Both the position numbers and the translations under genes were made by a program. Of a stretch of DNA of 40,056 nucleotides, positions 23,177 through 32,461 are shown piece after piece. The stretch lies in assembly GCA_948473115.1 (NCBI GenBank), contig CAOKWI010000040.1:1-40056 (forward strand). The letters are read 5' to 3'. Every line of letters starts with the position of its first letter. The stretch's first letter is position 1. Source of the DNA: an uncultured Lachnospiraceae bacterium. Its GTDB lineage: Bacteria; Bacillota; Clostridia; Lachnospirales; Lachnospiraceae. The notes below the pieces were generated by a model, which was not told the origin of the DNA, did not search any database, and saw only the letters and a list, made by a program, of their open reading frames with translations.

Positions 23177-24517
23177 TTGGAGACAGGAAGACAGATCAGG
23201 ATATTCCTCTCAGCTTTTTTGCTCAGTCTGGCATTGTGCGGCTGCGGGGAAGAGGGGCTCATGGGAGAAATCTCCGGGGCTGATACCATAGCCACGGCGG
23301 AGGCTTCCGGGGGAAATGAACAGGGAAAATCCCCTGAGCCCGGCACACCGGAGGCTGAGGGCGCGGAGCCGAAAGACGGGGAGGGCGAACCGGAGGCTGA
23401 GGGCGCGGAGCCGAAAGACGGGGAGGGCGAACCGGAAGCTGAGGGCGTCGAGGAGGAGCCAGCCTATTCCTTCCTGGCGGAGGAGGCATCCGTGTATGCC
23501 TACAACAGCCTCACGGAAACGGAGCGGATATGGTATCGTGATATGGAGGAGATACTGGGAACCTTCGGGACAGAACAGAAAATCTCCAGGGCATGTCTGG
23601 AGAGCGGTCTGGACGATTCGGATGTCGACAGGATTTTTCAGTGCGTTCTGAACGACCATCCGGAACTCTTTTATGTGGAGGGGTATTCTTATGTGAAATA
23701 TACCCGCGGATCCAGAATTACTTCCATCCTGTTTTCCGGCAGCTATACCATGGACTTTGATACGGCGGTGGAGCGCAGGGCTCAGATCGAGGCGGCGGCG
23801 GAGGAAATCCTTGCCGGGGCGCCTGAGGACGCATCGGATTACGAGAAGGTGAAATATGTCTATGAGACGTTGATTCGGAATACGGAATACCGGCTGGACG
23901 CACCGGATAACCAGAATATCTATTCCGTGTTCATCAATCACACCTCTGTCTGCCAGGGCTATGCCAAGGCCACTCAGTATCTGCTGGACAGGCTGGGGAT
24001 AGAATGCGCCCTGGTGCTGGGAACGGTGGATACGGGGGAAGTGCACGCGTGGAATCTGGTGAAGCTGGACGGCAGCTATTACTATGTGGATACCACCTGG
24101 GGGGACGCCTCCTACCAGATCAGCGGGGGAGAGGAAGCATCGGATTATGCCATGCCGGAGATCAACTATGACTATCTCTGTGTCACCACGGCGGAATTGC
24201 TGAGGACCCATGCCCTGGACGGTCAGCTGCCCATGCCCGTGTGCGATGCCACGGAGGACAATTACTATGTGCAGGAGGGCGCCCTGTTCTTAAACTATGA
24301 CAGAGAGCAGATGCAGAATCTGTTTGTGAGAGCCGCGGAACAGGGCAGGACGGATGTCACCGTGAAATGCACGGACTTCGCCGGCTATCAGGAGATCCTT
24401 TCCGCCATGATCGACGGACAGGAGATCTTCGATTATCTGCCCGAAAATGACGGGAGGGTGGCATACGCCCAGAATGATGATCAGCTTTCCTTGACATTTT
24501 GGGTGACAAATGAGTAG
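23177..24517 (+). CDS. Transglutaminase-like lipoprotein
   Basis: Encodes 446 residues. A signal peptide ends in the lipobox LALC (C21), so the product is a membrane-tethered lipoprotein. A disordered linker follows, with a 14-residue repeat (EAEGAEPKDGEGEP twice). The transglutaminase-like core holds C259 (SVCQGYA), H290 (EVHAWNLV) and D305 (YVDTTWGD). TTG 23177 was chosen because GGAGG lies 8 bases upstream and gives a normal signal peptide; ATG 23162 and an open frame from 23066 lack ribosome sites. It shares NDHPELFY and core layout with the protein at 12092. Function on surface proteins or peptidoglycan is inferred. Confidence 0.8.
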   Translation: METGRQIRIFLSAFLLSLALCGCGEEGLMGEISGADTIATAEASGGNEQGKSPEPGTPEAEGAEPKDGEGEPEAEGAEPKDGEGEPEAEGVEEEPAYSFLAEEASVYAYNSLTETERIWYRDMEEILGTFGTEQKISRACLESGLDDSDVDRIFQCVLNDHPELFYVEGYSYVKYTRGSRITSILFSGSYTMDFDTAVERRAQIEAAAEEILAGAPEDASDYEKVKYVYETLIRNTEYRLDAPDNQNIYSVFINHTSVCQGYAKATQYLLDRLGIECALVLGTVDTGEVHAWNLVKLDGSYYYVDTTWGDASYQISGGEEASDYAMPEINYDYLCVTTAELLRTHALDGQLPMPVCDATEDNYYVQEGALFLNYDREQMQNLFVRAAEQGRTDVTVKCTDFAGYQEILSAMIDGQEIFDYLPENDGRVAYAQNDDQLSLTFWVTNE

Positions 24518-24532
24518 ATAATATGGTATACT
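24503..24532 (+). promoter_or_regulatory. Promoter of the Asp23-nusB block
   Basis: GTGACA (24503-24508), an 18-base spacer and TATACT (24527-24532). The -35 lies in the last codons of the upstream lipoprotein gene. The leader of about 110 bases contains a GTAACTGTTCAG-related palindrome and the hairpin CCTGCGGTCCGCAGG. Confidence 0.5.
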
Positions 24533-24649
24533 GAGTAGTAATGAAATTTGTAACTGTTCAGAGGCTGTTTCCGCGAAGGACGGGGTTTTGGACAGTGACT
24601 GAAATTTGTACCTGCGGTCCGCAGGTTACGGAAAGGTATGGTTACCTGT

Positions 24650-25027
24650 ATGGAAAAAGAAACAGATAAGAGCGCAGTTGTATTGAAAGCCGAGGAAAAT
24701 ACCGGCGTGGTGCAGATTGCTGACGATGTGGTGGCGATGATTGCCTCCCTGGCGACTACGGAGGTGGAAGGTGTCAGTTCCATGGCGGGAAATATCACCA
24801 ATGAACTGATGAGCAAGGTGGGCATGAAGAAGCTGACCAAGGGTGTCAGGGTAAACGTGCAGAACGGCATTGTCAATGTGGATCTGGCATTGACCATGGA
24901 GTACGGCTATAATATTCCGGCCACCTGCCAGATGGTCCAGAACAAGGTCAAGGCAGCCATTGAGAACATGACCGGCCTTACCTGTACTGATGTGAATATC
25001 CGCATTGCGGGCGTGAGGGTAAAATAA
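24650..25027 (+). CDS. Asp23/Gls24 family envelope stress-response protein
   Basis: Encodes 125 residues covering one Asp23/Gls24 domain, seen in VVQIADDVVAMIASLATTEVEGV and NVDLALTMEYGYNIP. Members associate with the cell envelope. In Firmicutes this gene commonly precedes nusB, as here. ATG 24638 is also open, but its ribosome site would be too close; at 24650 the spacing from GGAAAGG is rather long. The gap to nusB is 27 bases, with no terminator. Confidence 0.88.
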   Translation: MEKETDKSAVVLKAEENTGVVQIADDVVAMIASLATTEVEGVSSMAGNITNELMSKVGMKKLTKGVRVNVQNGIVNVDLALTMEYGYNIPATCQMVQNKVKAAIENMTGLTCTDVNIRIAGVRVK

Positions 25028-25054
25028 AGTTTTCAGCTAAAGGATAAGATACCA

Positions 25055-25465
25055 ATGGGACGACATGAGCAGAGAGAACAGGTATTTATGCTTCTATTTC
25101 GTGTGGAATTTCATGATCCGGGGGACATGACCCGGCAGGAGAAGCTGTTTCTGGAGGACAATGAGGCGGTTACCCGGGAGAAGGATGCCGCTTACATTGA
25201 GGCGAAGGAACAGGCAGTCCGCGGAAAGATCGCGGAAATAGACAGGATCATCAATGAGAATACGGAAGGATGGGACACTACCCGTATGGGCAAGGTGGAG
25301 CTTACTGTTCTCAGGCTTGCCGTCTATGAGATGCTGTATGACGATGACATCCCTGCGGGCGTGGCCATCGACGAGGCGGTGGAGATCGCGAAGAAATACG
25401 GCCAGGAAAATGCCGGCGGTTTTGTCAATGCGGTCCTTGCGAAAATTAAGAAGCTGGGTGATTAA
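25055..25465 (+). CDS. nusB: Transcription antitermination factor NusB
   Basis: Encodes 136 residues. All-helical NusB fold with RHEQREQVFMLLF at the start and the conserved end PAGVAIDEAVEIAKKYGQENAGGFVNAVL. NusB binds boxA RNA with NusE in rRNA antitermination. An insertion of charged residues (~30-60) makes the first half slightly long compared with E. coli NusB. The xseA start lies within its last codons. Confidence 0.94.
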   Translation: MGRHEQREQVFMLLFRVEFHDPGDMTRQEKLFLEDNEAVTREKDAAYIEAKEQAVRGKIAEIDRIINENTEGWDTTRMGKVELTVLRLAVYEMLYDDDIPAGVAIDEAVEIAKKYGQENAGGFVNAVLAKIKKLGD

Positions 25466-26672
25466 CATTCGGAGTGTATATACAGTCGGACAACTGAATT
25501 CCTATATCAAGAATATGTTCACGCAGGATTACCTTTTGCAGAGCCTCTCTGTTAAGGGGGAGGTCAGCAACTGCAAATATCACACATCGGGACATGTTTA
25601 TTTTTCATTAAAGGATCCTAAGGGCGCCATCAGCTGCGTTATGTTCGCAGGGTACCGGCGGGGTCTTTCTTTTCGTCTGGCAGATGGACAGCAGGTGATC
25701 GTGGACGGCGCGGTGGACGTCTATGAGCGGGACGGGAAATATCAGCTGTACGCAAAGCAGATTTCCCTGGACGGCAGCGGCCAGCTTTATGAGCGCTATG
25801 AGCGGCTGAAGCGGGAACTGGAGGAATTGGGCATGTTTGCCCCGGAGTACAAGCAGCCCATCCCCAGGTATATCAGGACCCTGGGGGTGGTTACCGCGGA
25901 TACCGGCGCAGCGGTGCGGGATATCATCCAGATCGCCCGCCGGCGGAATCCCTGTGTACAGATCATTCTCTGCCCCGCCATCGTCCAGGGGGAAGCGGCA
26001 GTGCCCAGCATTGTGGACGGTATCCGCAGGCTGGAGCGGCTGGGGGTGGATGTGATGATTGTGGGCAGGGGCGGCGGATCCATCGAGGATCTCTGGGCCT
26101 TCAACGAGCGGGAGGTGGCCCAGGCGGTGTTCGACTGTTCTGTACCCGTGATCTCCGCTGTGGGGCATGAGACGGATACCACCATCATCGACTTTGTATC
26201 AGACCTGCGGGCGCCCACGCCCTCCGCGGCGGCGGAGCTGGCTGTGGCGGACATTCGGGAGATCTTTCGTGAAATCGCGTCCGCGAGGGAGGGGCTGGAC
26301 AGGCTGATGAGCCGTAAGCTGCAGGAGAAAAAAATGCTTTTCCGCCGGGCGGAGCTGAAAATGAAGCTGCTTGGCCCGGCCAACCGGATCAGGGAGCAGC
26401 GGATGCGGGCCATGCAGACAGAGGAGCGGCTCCAGGAGCGGATGCAGCGTATCCTGGATAACAGGAAGAACAGGCTTCTGCTCTGTCTGGAACGGTTAAA
26501 GGGGCTTTCCCCCCTTGAGAAGCTGAGCAGCGGTTACGCATATATGACCAATGGAAAGGGTGACAATATCCGCTCCGTCTCACAGGTATCCCCGGGTGAG
26601 CGTGTGATGATACAGGTGAAGGACGGACAGATCGGTGCAACGGTCACCCACATACAGGGAGGCGCTTTGTAA
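25458..26672 (+). CDS. xseA: Exodeoxyribonuclease VII large subunit
   Basis: Encodes 404 residues. An N-terminal OB-fold (VKGEVSNCKYHTSGHVYFSLKD region) is followed by the catalytic core with GRGGGSIEDLWAFNE, ISAVGHETDTTI and RAPTPSAAAELA, then a coiled-coil region that recruits XseB. The complex degrades single-stranded DNA. The GTG at 25458 was chosen from family length; it overlaps nusB by 8 bases and has a weak ribosome site, suggesting coupled translation. The frame is open back to 25254, but that part is a nusB shadow. Confidence 0.94.
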   Translation: MINIRSVYTVGQLNSYIKNMFTQDYLLQSLSVKGEVSNCKYHTSGHVYFSLKDPKGAISCVMFAGYRRGLSFRLADGQQVIVDGAVDVYERDGKYQLYAKQISLDGSGQLYERYERLKRELEELGMFAPEYKQPIPRYIRTLGVVTADTGAAVRDIIQIARRRNPCVQIILCPAIVQGEAAVPSIVDGIRRLERLGVDVMIVGRGGGSIEDLWAFNEREVAQAVFDCSVPVISAVGHETDTTIIDFVSDLRAPTPSAAAELAVADIREIFREIASAREGLDRLMSRKLQEKKMLFRRAELKMKLLGPANRIREQRMRAMQTEERLQERMQRILDNRKNRLLLCLERLKGLSPLEKLSSGYAYMTNGKGDNIRSVSQVSPGERVMIQVKDGQIGATVTHIQGGAL

Positions 26673-26908
26673 TGGGAGAAAAACAGGAAACCTACAGCCT
26701 GGAGGAAAACTTTTCCAGACTGGAAGACACCATGGAACGACTGGAGCAGGAGGATCTTCCCCTGGAGGAGGCTTTTCGGGCGTACAGCGAGGGAATGGCG
26801 ATCCTGAAGCAGTGCAACGATCAGATAGACCGGGTGGAAAAACAGGTACTGAAATTGAATGAAGACGGGCAGCTGGAGGAATTTGAGGATGGAAGCACAG
26901 GAGTTTAA
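26672..26908 (+). CDS. xseB: Exodeoxyribonuclease VII small subunit
   Basis: Encodes 78 residues, a two-helix protein with the conserved pattern FSRLEDTMERLEQEDLPLEEA and a C-terminal acidic tail. Its ATG overlaps the xseA stop (TAATG), and ispA starts 20 bases before its end, so all three genes are translationally linked. It binds the XseA coiled coil. Confidence 0.94.
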   Translation: MGEKQETYSLEENFSRLEDTMERLEQEDLPLEEAFRAYSEGMAILKQCNDQIDRVEKQVLKLNEDGQLEEFEDGSTGV

Positions 26909-27848
26909 CGAGATTCTGCGGGAAAAAACCAGGATGGCGGAACGGATCATCAAAAGCTTTCTCCCGGAGGAAGAGGGTTACCAGAAGACGGTGATCGAGG
27001 CCATGAACTACAGCATGAACGCGGGCGGGAAGCGGCTGCGCCCCCTGCTGATGGAGGAAACCTTTCTCTTCTGCGGCGGCAGGGAGGAGGACATGCCCCT
27101 TCTGGAGCCTTTCATGGCGGCCATCGAGATGATACACACCTACTCGCTGGTCCACGACGATCTGCCCGCTATGGATAATGACGAATACCGCAGAGGGAAG
27201 AAGACCACATGGAGTGTCTACGGGGAGGCTCTGGGGATCCTGGCGGGAGACGGGCTGCTGAACCTGGCCTTTGAGACGGCGCTGCAGTCCCTGGAATTTT
27301 GCAGCGGCGGTGCCAGGGAATACCTGACCACGGCGCCCAGTCCGGAATATCACCTGCAGCGTCTGACGGCGGCCCTGGGGATCCTTGCGGGGAAGGCGGG
27401 CATTTACGGCATGATCGGCGGGCAGACGGCGGATATTGAGGCGGAGGAGCAGGAGGGAAGCCTGGAGAAGGAGCAGCTTCTGTTTATCCATGCCCACAAG
27501 ACGGCGGCCCTGATACAGGCGGCCATGATGATCGGCGCCGTGATCGCCGGATTGGCGGAGGAGGAGCAGCTGGAGCAGATCGGGAAATGCGCCTACAATA
27601 TCGGCATCGCGTTCCAGATCCAGGATGATATCCTGGATGTGACGGGGGACAGTGCGGAGTTGGGCAAGCCCGTGGGCAGCGATGCGCAGAATCATAAGCA
27701 GACCTATGTGACGGTCAACGGCCTGGAGCAGTCCATGAAGGAGGCAGAGGATCTGACAAATGAGGCGATAGCGATACTGGACTCCATGGAGGGGAAAAAC
27801 GATTTCCTGAAGGAATTACTGCTGTCACTGGTGCACCGCCGGAAATAG
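26889..27848 (+). CDS. ispA: Farnesyl/geranyl diphosphate synthase
   Basis: Encodes 319 residues. Condenses isopentenyl and dimethylallyl diphosphates to C10-C15 chains. The first aspartate-rich motif is YSLVHDDLPAMDND, followed by the GKK-T motif; the second is IQDDILD. GGKRLRP near residue 45 binds substrate. ATG 26889 has GGAGG at 9 bases and lies inside xseB. It stands directly upstream of dxs, joining two isoprenoid steps. The product chain length (C15 or other) is inferred from residues before the first motif. Confidence 0.93.
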   Translation: MEAQEFNEILREKTRMAERIIKSFLPEEEGYQKTVIEAMNYSMNAGGKRLRPLLMEETFLFCGGREEDMPLLEPFMAAIEMIHTYSLVHDDLPAMDNDEYRRGKKTTWSVYGEALGILAGDGLLNLAFETALQSLEFCSGGAREYLTTAPSPEYHLQRLTAALGILAGKAGIYGMIGGQTADIEAEEQEGSLEKEQLLFIHAHKTAALIQAAMMIGAVIAGLAEEEQLEQIGKCAYNIGIAFQIQDDILDVTGDSAELGKPVGSDAQNHKQTYVTVNGLEQSMKEAEDLTNEAIAILDSMEGKNDFLKELLLSLVHRRK

Positions 27849-27872
27849 AGGATAAAGGTTAGGGGTATAGCT

Positions 27873-29720
27873 ATGTTTTTGGAAACCATTGAGAAACCCA
27901 ATGATATCAAGAGTATCGCCAGGGAAGACTACGGGGAACTGGCCCAGGAGATCCGGGATTTCCTGATCCGTAAGATCAGTGTGACAGGAGGGCATCTGGG
28001 CTCCAATCTGGGAGCGGTTGAATTGACCATGGCGCTGCATCTTGCGCTGAACCTGCCGGAGGATAAGATCATATGGGATGTGGGGCACCAGTCCTACACC
28101 CACAAGATCCTCACGGGGCGGCGGGACGGATTTGCATCATTGCGCCAGTTCCATGGCCTGAGCGGTTTCCCCAAGAGAAAGGAGAGCGACTGTGACGTGT
28201 TTGACACGGGGCACAGCTCCACTTCCATATCCGCGGGGCTGGGCATGGTGAAGGCGAGGGAACTCAAGGGAGAGAAGAGCACCATTGTGTCCGTCATCGG
28301 CGACGGCTCCCTGACGGGAGGCATGGCTTATGAGGCCTTGAACAATGCGGCAAAGCTGGAGAGCAATTTTATCATTATACTGAATGACAACAATATGTCG
28401 ATCTCCGAGAATGTGGGCGGCGTATCAAAGTATCTGAACAATATCCGTACTGCCAGTGGGTATCTGGATCTGAAGGAAGGCATTTACAATGCCCTGCTGG
28501 GGACGAAACGGGGCGACAGCACCATCAGCCGCATCCGCAGGGCCAAGAGCAGCTTTAAGCAGCTGGTGATTCCGGGCATGTTCTTTGAGGATATGGGAAT
28601 CACCTATCTGGGACCCGTGGACGGCCATAACATTGAGGGCATGGTGCGGGTCATCAATGAGGCGAAGCGTGTGAAGCGGGCGGTGCTCATCCATGTGATC
28701 ACCCAGAAGGGAAAGGGATATCTTCCGGCGGAACGCCACCCTGCCAGGTTCCACGGCGCAGAGCCCTTTGACATAGAGACGGGAATCCCCTCCAAACCCA
28801 GGACGGAGGCAAATTATACGGATATCTTTTCCACGGTCATGTGCAAGCTGGGACAGAGGGACGAGCGGATCGTGGCGATCACGGCGGCCATGCCGGACGG
28901 CACAGGGCTGAAACGGTTCCGCAACATGTACCCCGACCGGTTCTTCGATGTGGGGATCGCGGAGGAACATGCGGTGACCTTTGCGGCGGGACTTGCGGCA
29001 GGCGGCATGAAGCCCATTGTGGCGGTGTATTCCTCCTTTTTACAGAGAGCCTACGATCAGATCCTGCATGACGTGTGCATCCAGAATCTTCCCGTGGTCT
29101 TCGCCATTGACAGGGCGGGGCTGGTGGGCAGCGACGGTGAGACCCATCAGGGCATCTTTGACTTTACATATTTATCCGGCATACCCAATATGCATATCTG
29201 CGCGCCCAAGAATAAATGGGAGCTGTCGGATATGCTGAAATTCGCGGTGCGGTTTGGCGGCCCCATAGCGATCCGCTATCCCCGGGGTGCGGCATACGCG
29301 GGGCTGAAGGAGTATCGTGCGCCTGTGGAGCTGGGGAAGGCGGAGTGGATTTATAAGGAGTGGGAGATCGCTCTCTTTGCGGTGGGAAGCATGGTGAAGA
29401 CCGGCGAGGCGGTTCGGGACGCGCTGAAGGCACAGGGCAGGGCAGTGAGCCTGATCAATGCCCGCTTTGTAAAGCCCATCGACGAGGAGGCCATTGAGGA
29501 AGCCTGCAGGGATCATATGCTGATTGTCACCCTGGAGGAGAATGTGGCCAGCGGAGGTTACGGCGAGAAAGTGCTGGATTACATGAACCGGTCGGGGCTT
29601 CGGAACCGTTTTCTGGGCATCAGCATTCCTGACGCCTATGTGGAGCATGGCAATGTGGAGCTGCTAAAGCGGGAGATCGGCATTGACGCGGACAGCATTG
29701 TCAGGAGGATCCTAGCGTGA
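27873..29720 (+). CDS. dxs: 1-deoxy-D-xylulose-5-phosphate synthase
   Basis: Encodes 615 residues, full length. First step of the MEP isoprenoid pathway, joining pyruvate and glyceraldehyde-3-phosphate with thiamine diphosphate. Cofactor motif GDGSLTGGMAYEALNNA and the following NDNNMSIS are clear; the transketolase middle domain has DVGIAEEHAVTFAAG and the C-terminal domain EENVASGGYGEKV. AGGGG precedes its ATG. Its stop is embedded in the left arm of a compound palindrome (29717 onward), probably a terminator or processing site. Confidence 0.96.
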   Translation: MFLETIEKPNDIKSIAREDYGELAQEIRDFLIRKISVTGGHLGSNLGAVELTMALHLALNLPEDKIIWDVGHQSYTHKILTGRRDGFASLRQFHGLSGFPKRKESDCDVFDTGHSSTSISAGLGMVKARELKGEKSTIVSVIGDGSLTGGMAYEALNNAAKLESNFIIILNDNNMSISENVGGVSKYLNNIRTASGYLDLKEGIYNALLGTKRGDSTISRIRRAKSSFKQLVIPGMFFEDMGITYLGPVDGHNIEGMVRVINEAKRVKRAVLIHVITQKGKGYLPAERHPARFHGAEPFDIETGIPSKPRTEANYTDIFSTVMCKLGQRDERIVAITAAMPDGTGLKRFRNMYPDRFFDVGIAEEHAVTFAAGLAAGGMKPIVAVYSSFLQRAYDQILHDVCIQNLPVVFAIDRAGLVGSDGETHQGIFDFTYLSGIPNMHICAPKNKWELSDMLKFAVRFGGPIAIRYPRGAAYAGLKEYRAPVELGKAEWIYKEWEIALFAVGSMVKTGEAVRDALKAQGRAVSLINARFVKPIDEEAIEEACRDHMLIVTLEENVASGGYGEKVLDYMNRSGLRNRFLGISIPDAYVEHGNVELLKREIGIDADSIVRRILA

Positions 29721-29830
29721 AAAGTACTTCTAATTGCCTTCGGCAATTTCCGCTCACAGCAAAGGCTGTTTCGCGGAGAAGTACTAAGTTTCACGCCGAA
29801 AAACGCCAAAAACAGGCGTTTTTCATTCGG
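29717..29830 (+). repeat. Compound palindrome, copy A (after dxs)
   Basis: Outer arms GTGAAAAGTACTTCT (29717-29731) and AGAAGTACT-AAG-TTTCAC (29777-29794) enclose a small hairpin AATTGCC/GGCAATT and a GCTCACAGC...GCTGTT pair. A second hairpin, CCGAAAAACGCC/GGCGTTTTTCATTCGG (29796-29830), follows. Copy B at 39013-39108 has the same two-part design. The dxs TGA lies in the first arm. Confidence 0.7.
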
Positions 29831-29836
29831 ATATAA

Positions 29837-30036
29837 GATTCCGCAGGGCGGAATCATGGGGGTTAGTGTGAGAAGCGTTTCTAGCCGCTCACAGCAGAGG
29901 CTGTTTCGCGGAGAAACTCCAAGTCTCACACGTGAGAAGAGTTTGCTCACAGCAGAGGCTGTTTCGCGGAGAAGCTCTATGTCTCACGCGAGAGAAGAAC
30001 TTGCTCATGCCAGGGACATTTCGCGTGGAAAGGTTG
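29837..30036. repeat. Cluster of related palindromes before tlyA
   Basis: GATTCCGC/GCGGAATC (29837-29855) is followed by two tandem units of the GTG(TG)AGAAG...TCTCAC(AC) palindrome (29866-29931 and 29932-29987) and a decayed third (~29988-30036). The two full units and copy A share an internal block GCTCACAGCAGAGGCTGTTT with at most one change, so the array grew by duplication. No gene is seen here. Confidence 0.7.
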
Positions 30037-30044
30037 TTTGATGC

Positions 30045-30926
30045 ATGAAGGAACGTCTGGACGTTATTTTGGTGAATCAGGGCTATGCCGCCTCCAGGGA
30101 GAAGGCGAAGGCCATTATCATGTCGGGCAATGTCTATGTGGACGGACAGAGGGAGGACAAGGCGGGCACGGCCTTTAACCCGGCGAAGATCCGTCTGGAG
30201 GTCAGGGGCAGCACATTGAAGTATGTCAGCCGGGGCGGGTTAAAGCTGGAAAAGGCCATGGAGAAATGGCAGTTCGAACTGACGGGAAGTGTGTGTATGG
30301 ATATCGGCTCCTCCACGGGAGGGTTCACGGACTGTATGCTGCAGAACGGGGCGGCAAGGGTCTACTCCGTGGATGTGGGGCACGGGCAGCTTGCCTGGAA
30401 GCTGCGCAATGACCCTAGGGTGGTCTGCATGGAGCAGACGAACTTCCGCTATATGGTGAGGGAGGATATCCGGGAGGAACTGGATTTCGCCAGTGTGGAT
30501 GTATCGTTTATCTCCCTGACCAAGATTCTGATTCCTGCCAGGAATCTCTTAAAGGCTGGCGGCCAGATGGTGTGCCTGATCAAGCCCCAGTTTGAGGCGG
30601 GGCGGGACAAGGTGGGCAAGAATGGCGTGGTCAGGGAACCGGAGACCCACAGGGAAGTGATCGAAAAGATCGTGGACTATGCGGACAGCATCGGGTTTGC
30701 CGTGCTGCATCTGGATTTTTCCCCTATCAGGGGGCCTGAGGGAAATATTGAATATCTGCTTCATCTGAAGAAAGAACAGGAGCCCTCCGAAGAGATCCGT
30801 GAGCTGACGGAGCGTGACGCAGAGGAGAGACTACAGAATATCATAGAAGGGAAAAGCGGCCTTTCCCGTGGGGAAGAATGGGAGAAGCTGATCCGGGAGA
30901 CGGTGGAAAACTCCCACAAAATGTAG
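30045..30926 (+). CDS. tlyA: TlyA family rRNA 2'-O-methyltransferase
   Basis: Encodes 293 residues. An S4 RNA-binding domain at ~3-60 (RLDVILVNQGYAASREKAK) is joined to an FtsJ/RrmJ-type methyltransferase domain with SAM motif MDIGSSTGGFTDCML and later LIKPQFEAG. Members methylate 16S/23S rRNA or act as haemolysin-like proteins; the methyltransferase reading is preferred. It sits between dxs and nadK, its usual clostridial place. The ribosome site (GGAAAGG) is a little far from the ATG. Confidence 0.92.
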   Translation: MKERLDVILVNQGYAASREKAKAIIMSGNVYVDGQREDKAGTAFNPAKIRLEVRGSTLKYVSRGGLKLEKAMEKWQFELTGSVCMDIGSSTGGFTDCMLQNGAARVYSVDVGHGQLAWKLRNDPRVVCMEQTNFRYMVREDIREELDFASVDVSFISLTKILIPARNLLKAGGQMVCLIKPQFEAGRDKVGKNGVVREPETHREVIEKIVDYADSIGFAVLHLDFSPIRGPEGNIEYLLHLKKEQEPSEEIRELTERDAEERLQNIIEGKSGLSRGEEWEKLIRETVENSHKM

Positions 30927-30941
30927 GAGGTGTATTTACTT

Positions 30942-31811
30942 ATGAAACATTTCTTAGTATTTACCAACCGGCATAAGGACAGGAATCTGGAGACTACCAG
31001 AAGGATCTGTACTTATCTGGAAGGGAGGGGACAGAAAGCCACCTCATGGGTGGAAGAGGAGGACTGGAAGGAAAACATGCGGGTGGATACGGAGGAAGCG
31101 CCGGCAGATCTGCCCGTGGATGTGGACTGCATCATCGTGCTGGGCGGGGACGGCACGGTGCTCCAGGCGGCCCGGGAGACCAAGAAGCTGAGTATTCCCA
31201 TCATCGGTGTGAACCTGGGGACGCTGGGATATATGACGGAGATCGAGCTGTCCAACCTGGAAGAGTCGCTGGAAAAACTGATTGCCGGGGATTACAGTAA
31301 GGAGAGCCGCATGATGCTGAACGGCAGGATCCATTGCGCCAACGGCGGCTCCGAGGAGGGCTGGGCGCTGAACGATATCGTGGTGTCCCGAAGCGGTTCC
31401 CTTCAGATTATCCGGTTCAATATCTACGTGAACGGGCAGTTCCTGAATCATTACAATGCGGACGGCATGATCGTGACCACACCCACCGGATCCACAGGGT
31501 ATAACCTGTCCGCGGGAGGTCCCCTGATCGAGCCCAGGGCAAAGCTGATCATGTTGACCCCCATCTGTCCCCATACCTTGAATAAACGGAGCATCATTCT
31601 CTCCCCGGAGGACGAGATTGAGATTGAGATCCCCGAGGGCAGGGGCGGCAGGATCCAGACGGTGGAGGTCAATTTCGACGGCTGCCATGTGATCCCCGTG
31701 CGGACGGGAGACAAGATCCGCATTGTCCGGTCCGAGAAGACCACCGAGTTCTTGCAGTTGAACCAGGTAAGCTTCCTGGAGGTGCTGCATAAGAAGATGG
31801 GAGAGAATTAG
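30942..31811 (+). CDS. nadK: NAD kinase
   Basis: Encodes 289 residues. Phosphorylates NAD to NADP. The catalytic GGDGT motif (IIVLGGDGTVLQAA) and the NAD-binding segments NADGMIVTTPTGSTGYNLSA and GGPLIEP are all present. ATG 30942 follows AGGAGG by 11 bases; the tlyA stop lies just upstream, so the genes are cotranscribed. argR follows after 7 bases. Confidence 0.95.
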   Translation: MKHFLVFTNRHKDRNLETTRRICTYLEGRGQKATSWVEEEDWKENMRVDTEEAPADLPVDVDCIIVLGGDGTVLQAARETKKLSIPIIGVNLGTLGYMTEIELSNLEESLEKLIAGDYSKESRMMLNGRIHCANGGSEEGWALNDIVVSRSGSLQIIRFNIYVNGQFLNHYNADGMIVTTPTGSTGYNLSAGGPLIEPRAKLIMLTPICPHTLNKRSIILSPEDEIEIEIPEGRGGRIQTVEVNFDGCHVIPVRTGDKIRIVRSEKTTEFLQLNQVSFLEVLHKKMGEN

Positions 31812-31818
31812 GGGACCG

Positions 31819-32268
31819 ATGAAGAAGATACGGCATGCCAAGATTATAGAAATGATACAGAAGCATGATGTGGAGACCCAGGAGGAACTGGCGAAATACC
31901 TGCGGGAGGCCGGCCTTGCGGTGACCCAGGCCACCGTCTCCCGGGATATCAAGGAACTGAAGCTTTCCAAGATCCCCATGCGCAACGGCAGACAGAAATA
32001 CATTATCCTAAAGCAGGAAGACAGTCATTTGGGCGACAAGTACATCCGTGTACTTCGTGACGGTTTTTCCTCTATGGCCATGGCGCAGAATATACTGGTG
32101 GTCAAGACAGTGTCCGGCATGGCCATGGCGGTGGCGGCGGCGTTGGATGCCATGAGATTCCCGGAGATCGTGGGCTGTATCGCCGGGGATGACACCATAT
32201 TCGTGGCGGTGCGCACTGTGGAGGAGACGCAGGCATTGATGGAGAATATCCGTACTATGCTGAATTAA
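31819..32268 (+). CDS. argR: Arginine repressor ArgR
   Basis: Encodes 149 residues. An N-terminal winged helix carries the recognition helix TQATVSRDIKELKL. The C-terminal oligomerisation and arginine-binding domain contains GCIAGDDTIFVAV. It controls arginine biosynthesis or catabolism genes, none of which are in this window. Position between nadK and recN is the conserved clostridial arrangement. Confidence 0.95.
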   Translation: MKKIRHAKIIEMIQKHDVETQEELAKYLREAGLAVTQATVSRDIKELKLSKIPMRNGRQKYIILKQEDSHLGDKYIRVLRDGFSSMAMAQNILVVKTVSGMAMAVAAALDAMRFPEIVGCIAGDDTIFVAVRTVEETQALMENIRTMLN

Positions 32269-32306
32269 GGTAACAGTTCAGCCATACGGCACCGCGAATT
32301 CAATCA

Positions 32307-32342
32307 TTGCAGTGTGTCCCATGGGGACACACTCCTGTGCAA
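32307..32342 (+). terminator. Hairpin after argR
   Basis: TTGCA...TGCAA arms surround the inner stem GTGTGTCCC/GGGACACAC, followed by AATTTT-like sequence. A GTAACAGTTCAGCC motif lies just upstream (from 32271). It probably ends or weakens transcription before recN; a 63-codon open frame over it is not considered a gene. Confidence 0.5.
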
Positions 32343-32461
32343 TTTTGCGAATTAAGGGATTTGTACTCCGTGAGTGCCTTTGCCGGCTGTTTTATGGTTT
32401 TATTTGTGAGTAGAGTATATATTATGGTTTTGATCAGCGGAGAAGGTGTAAGGAGAGGAAT

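Noticed and set aside
29856..30041. 61-codon frame upstream of tlyA
   Set aside because: It consists of the palindromic repeat cluster read through; no ribosome site.
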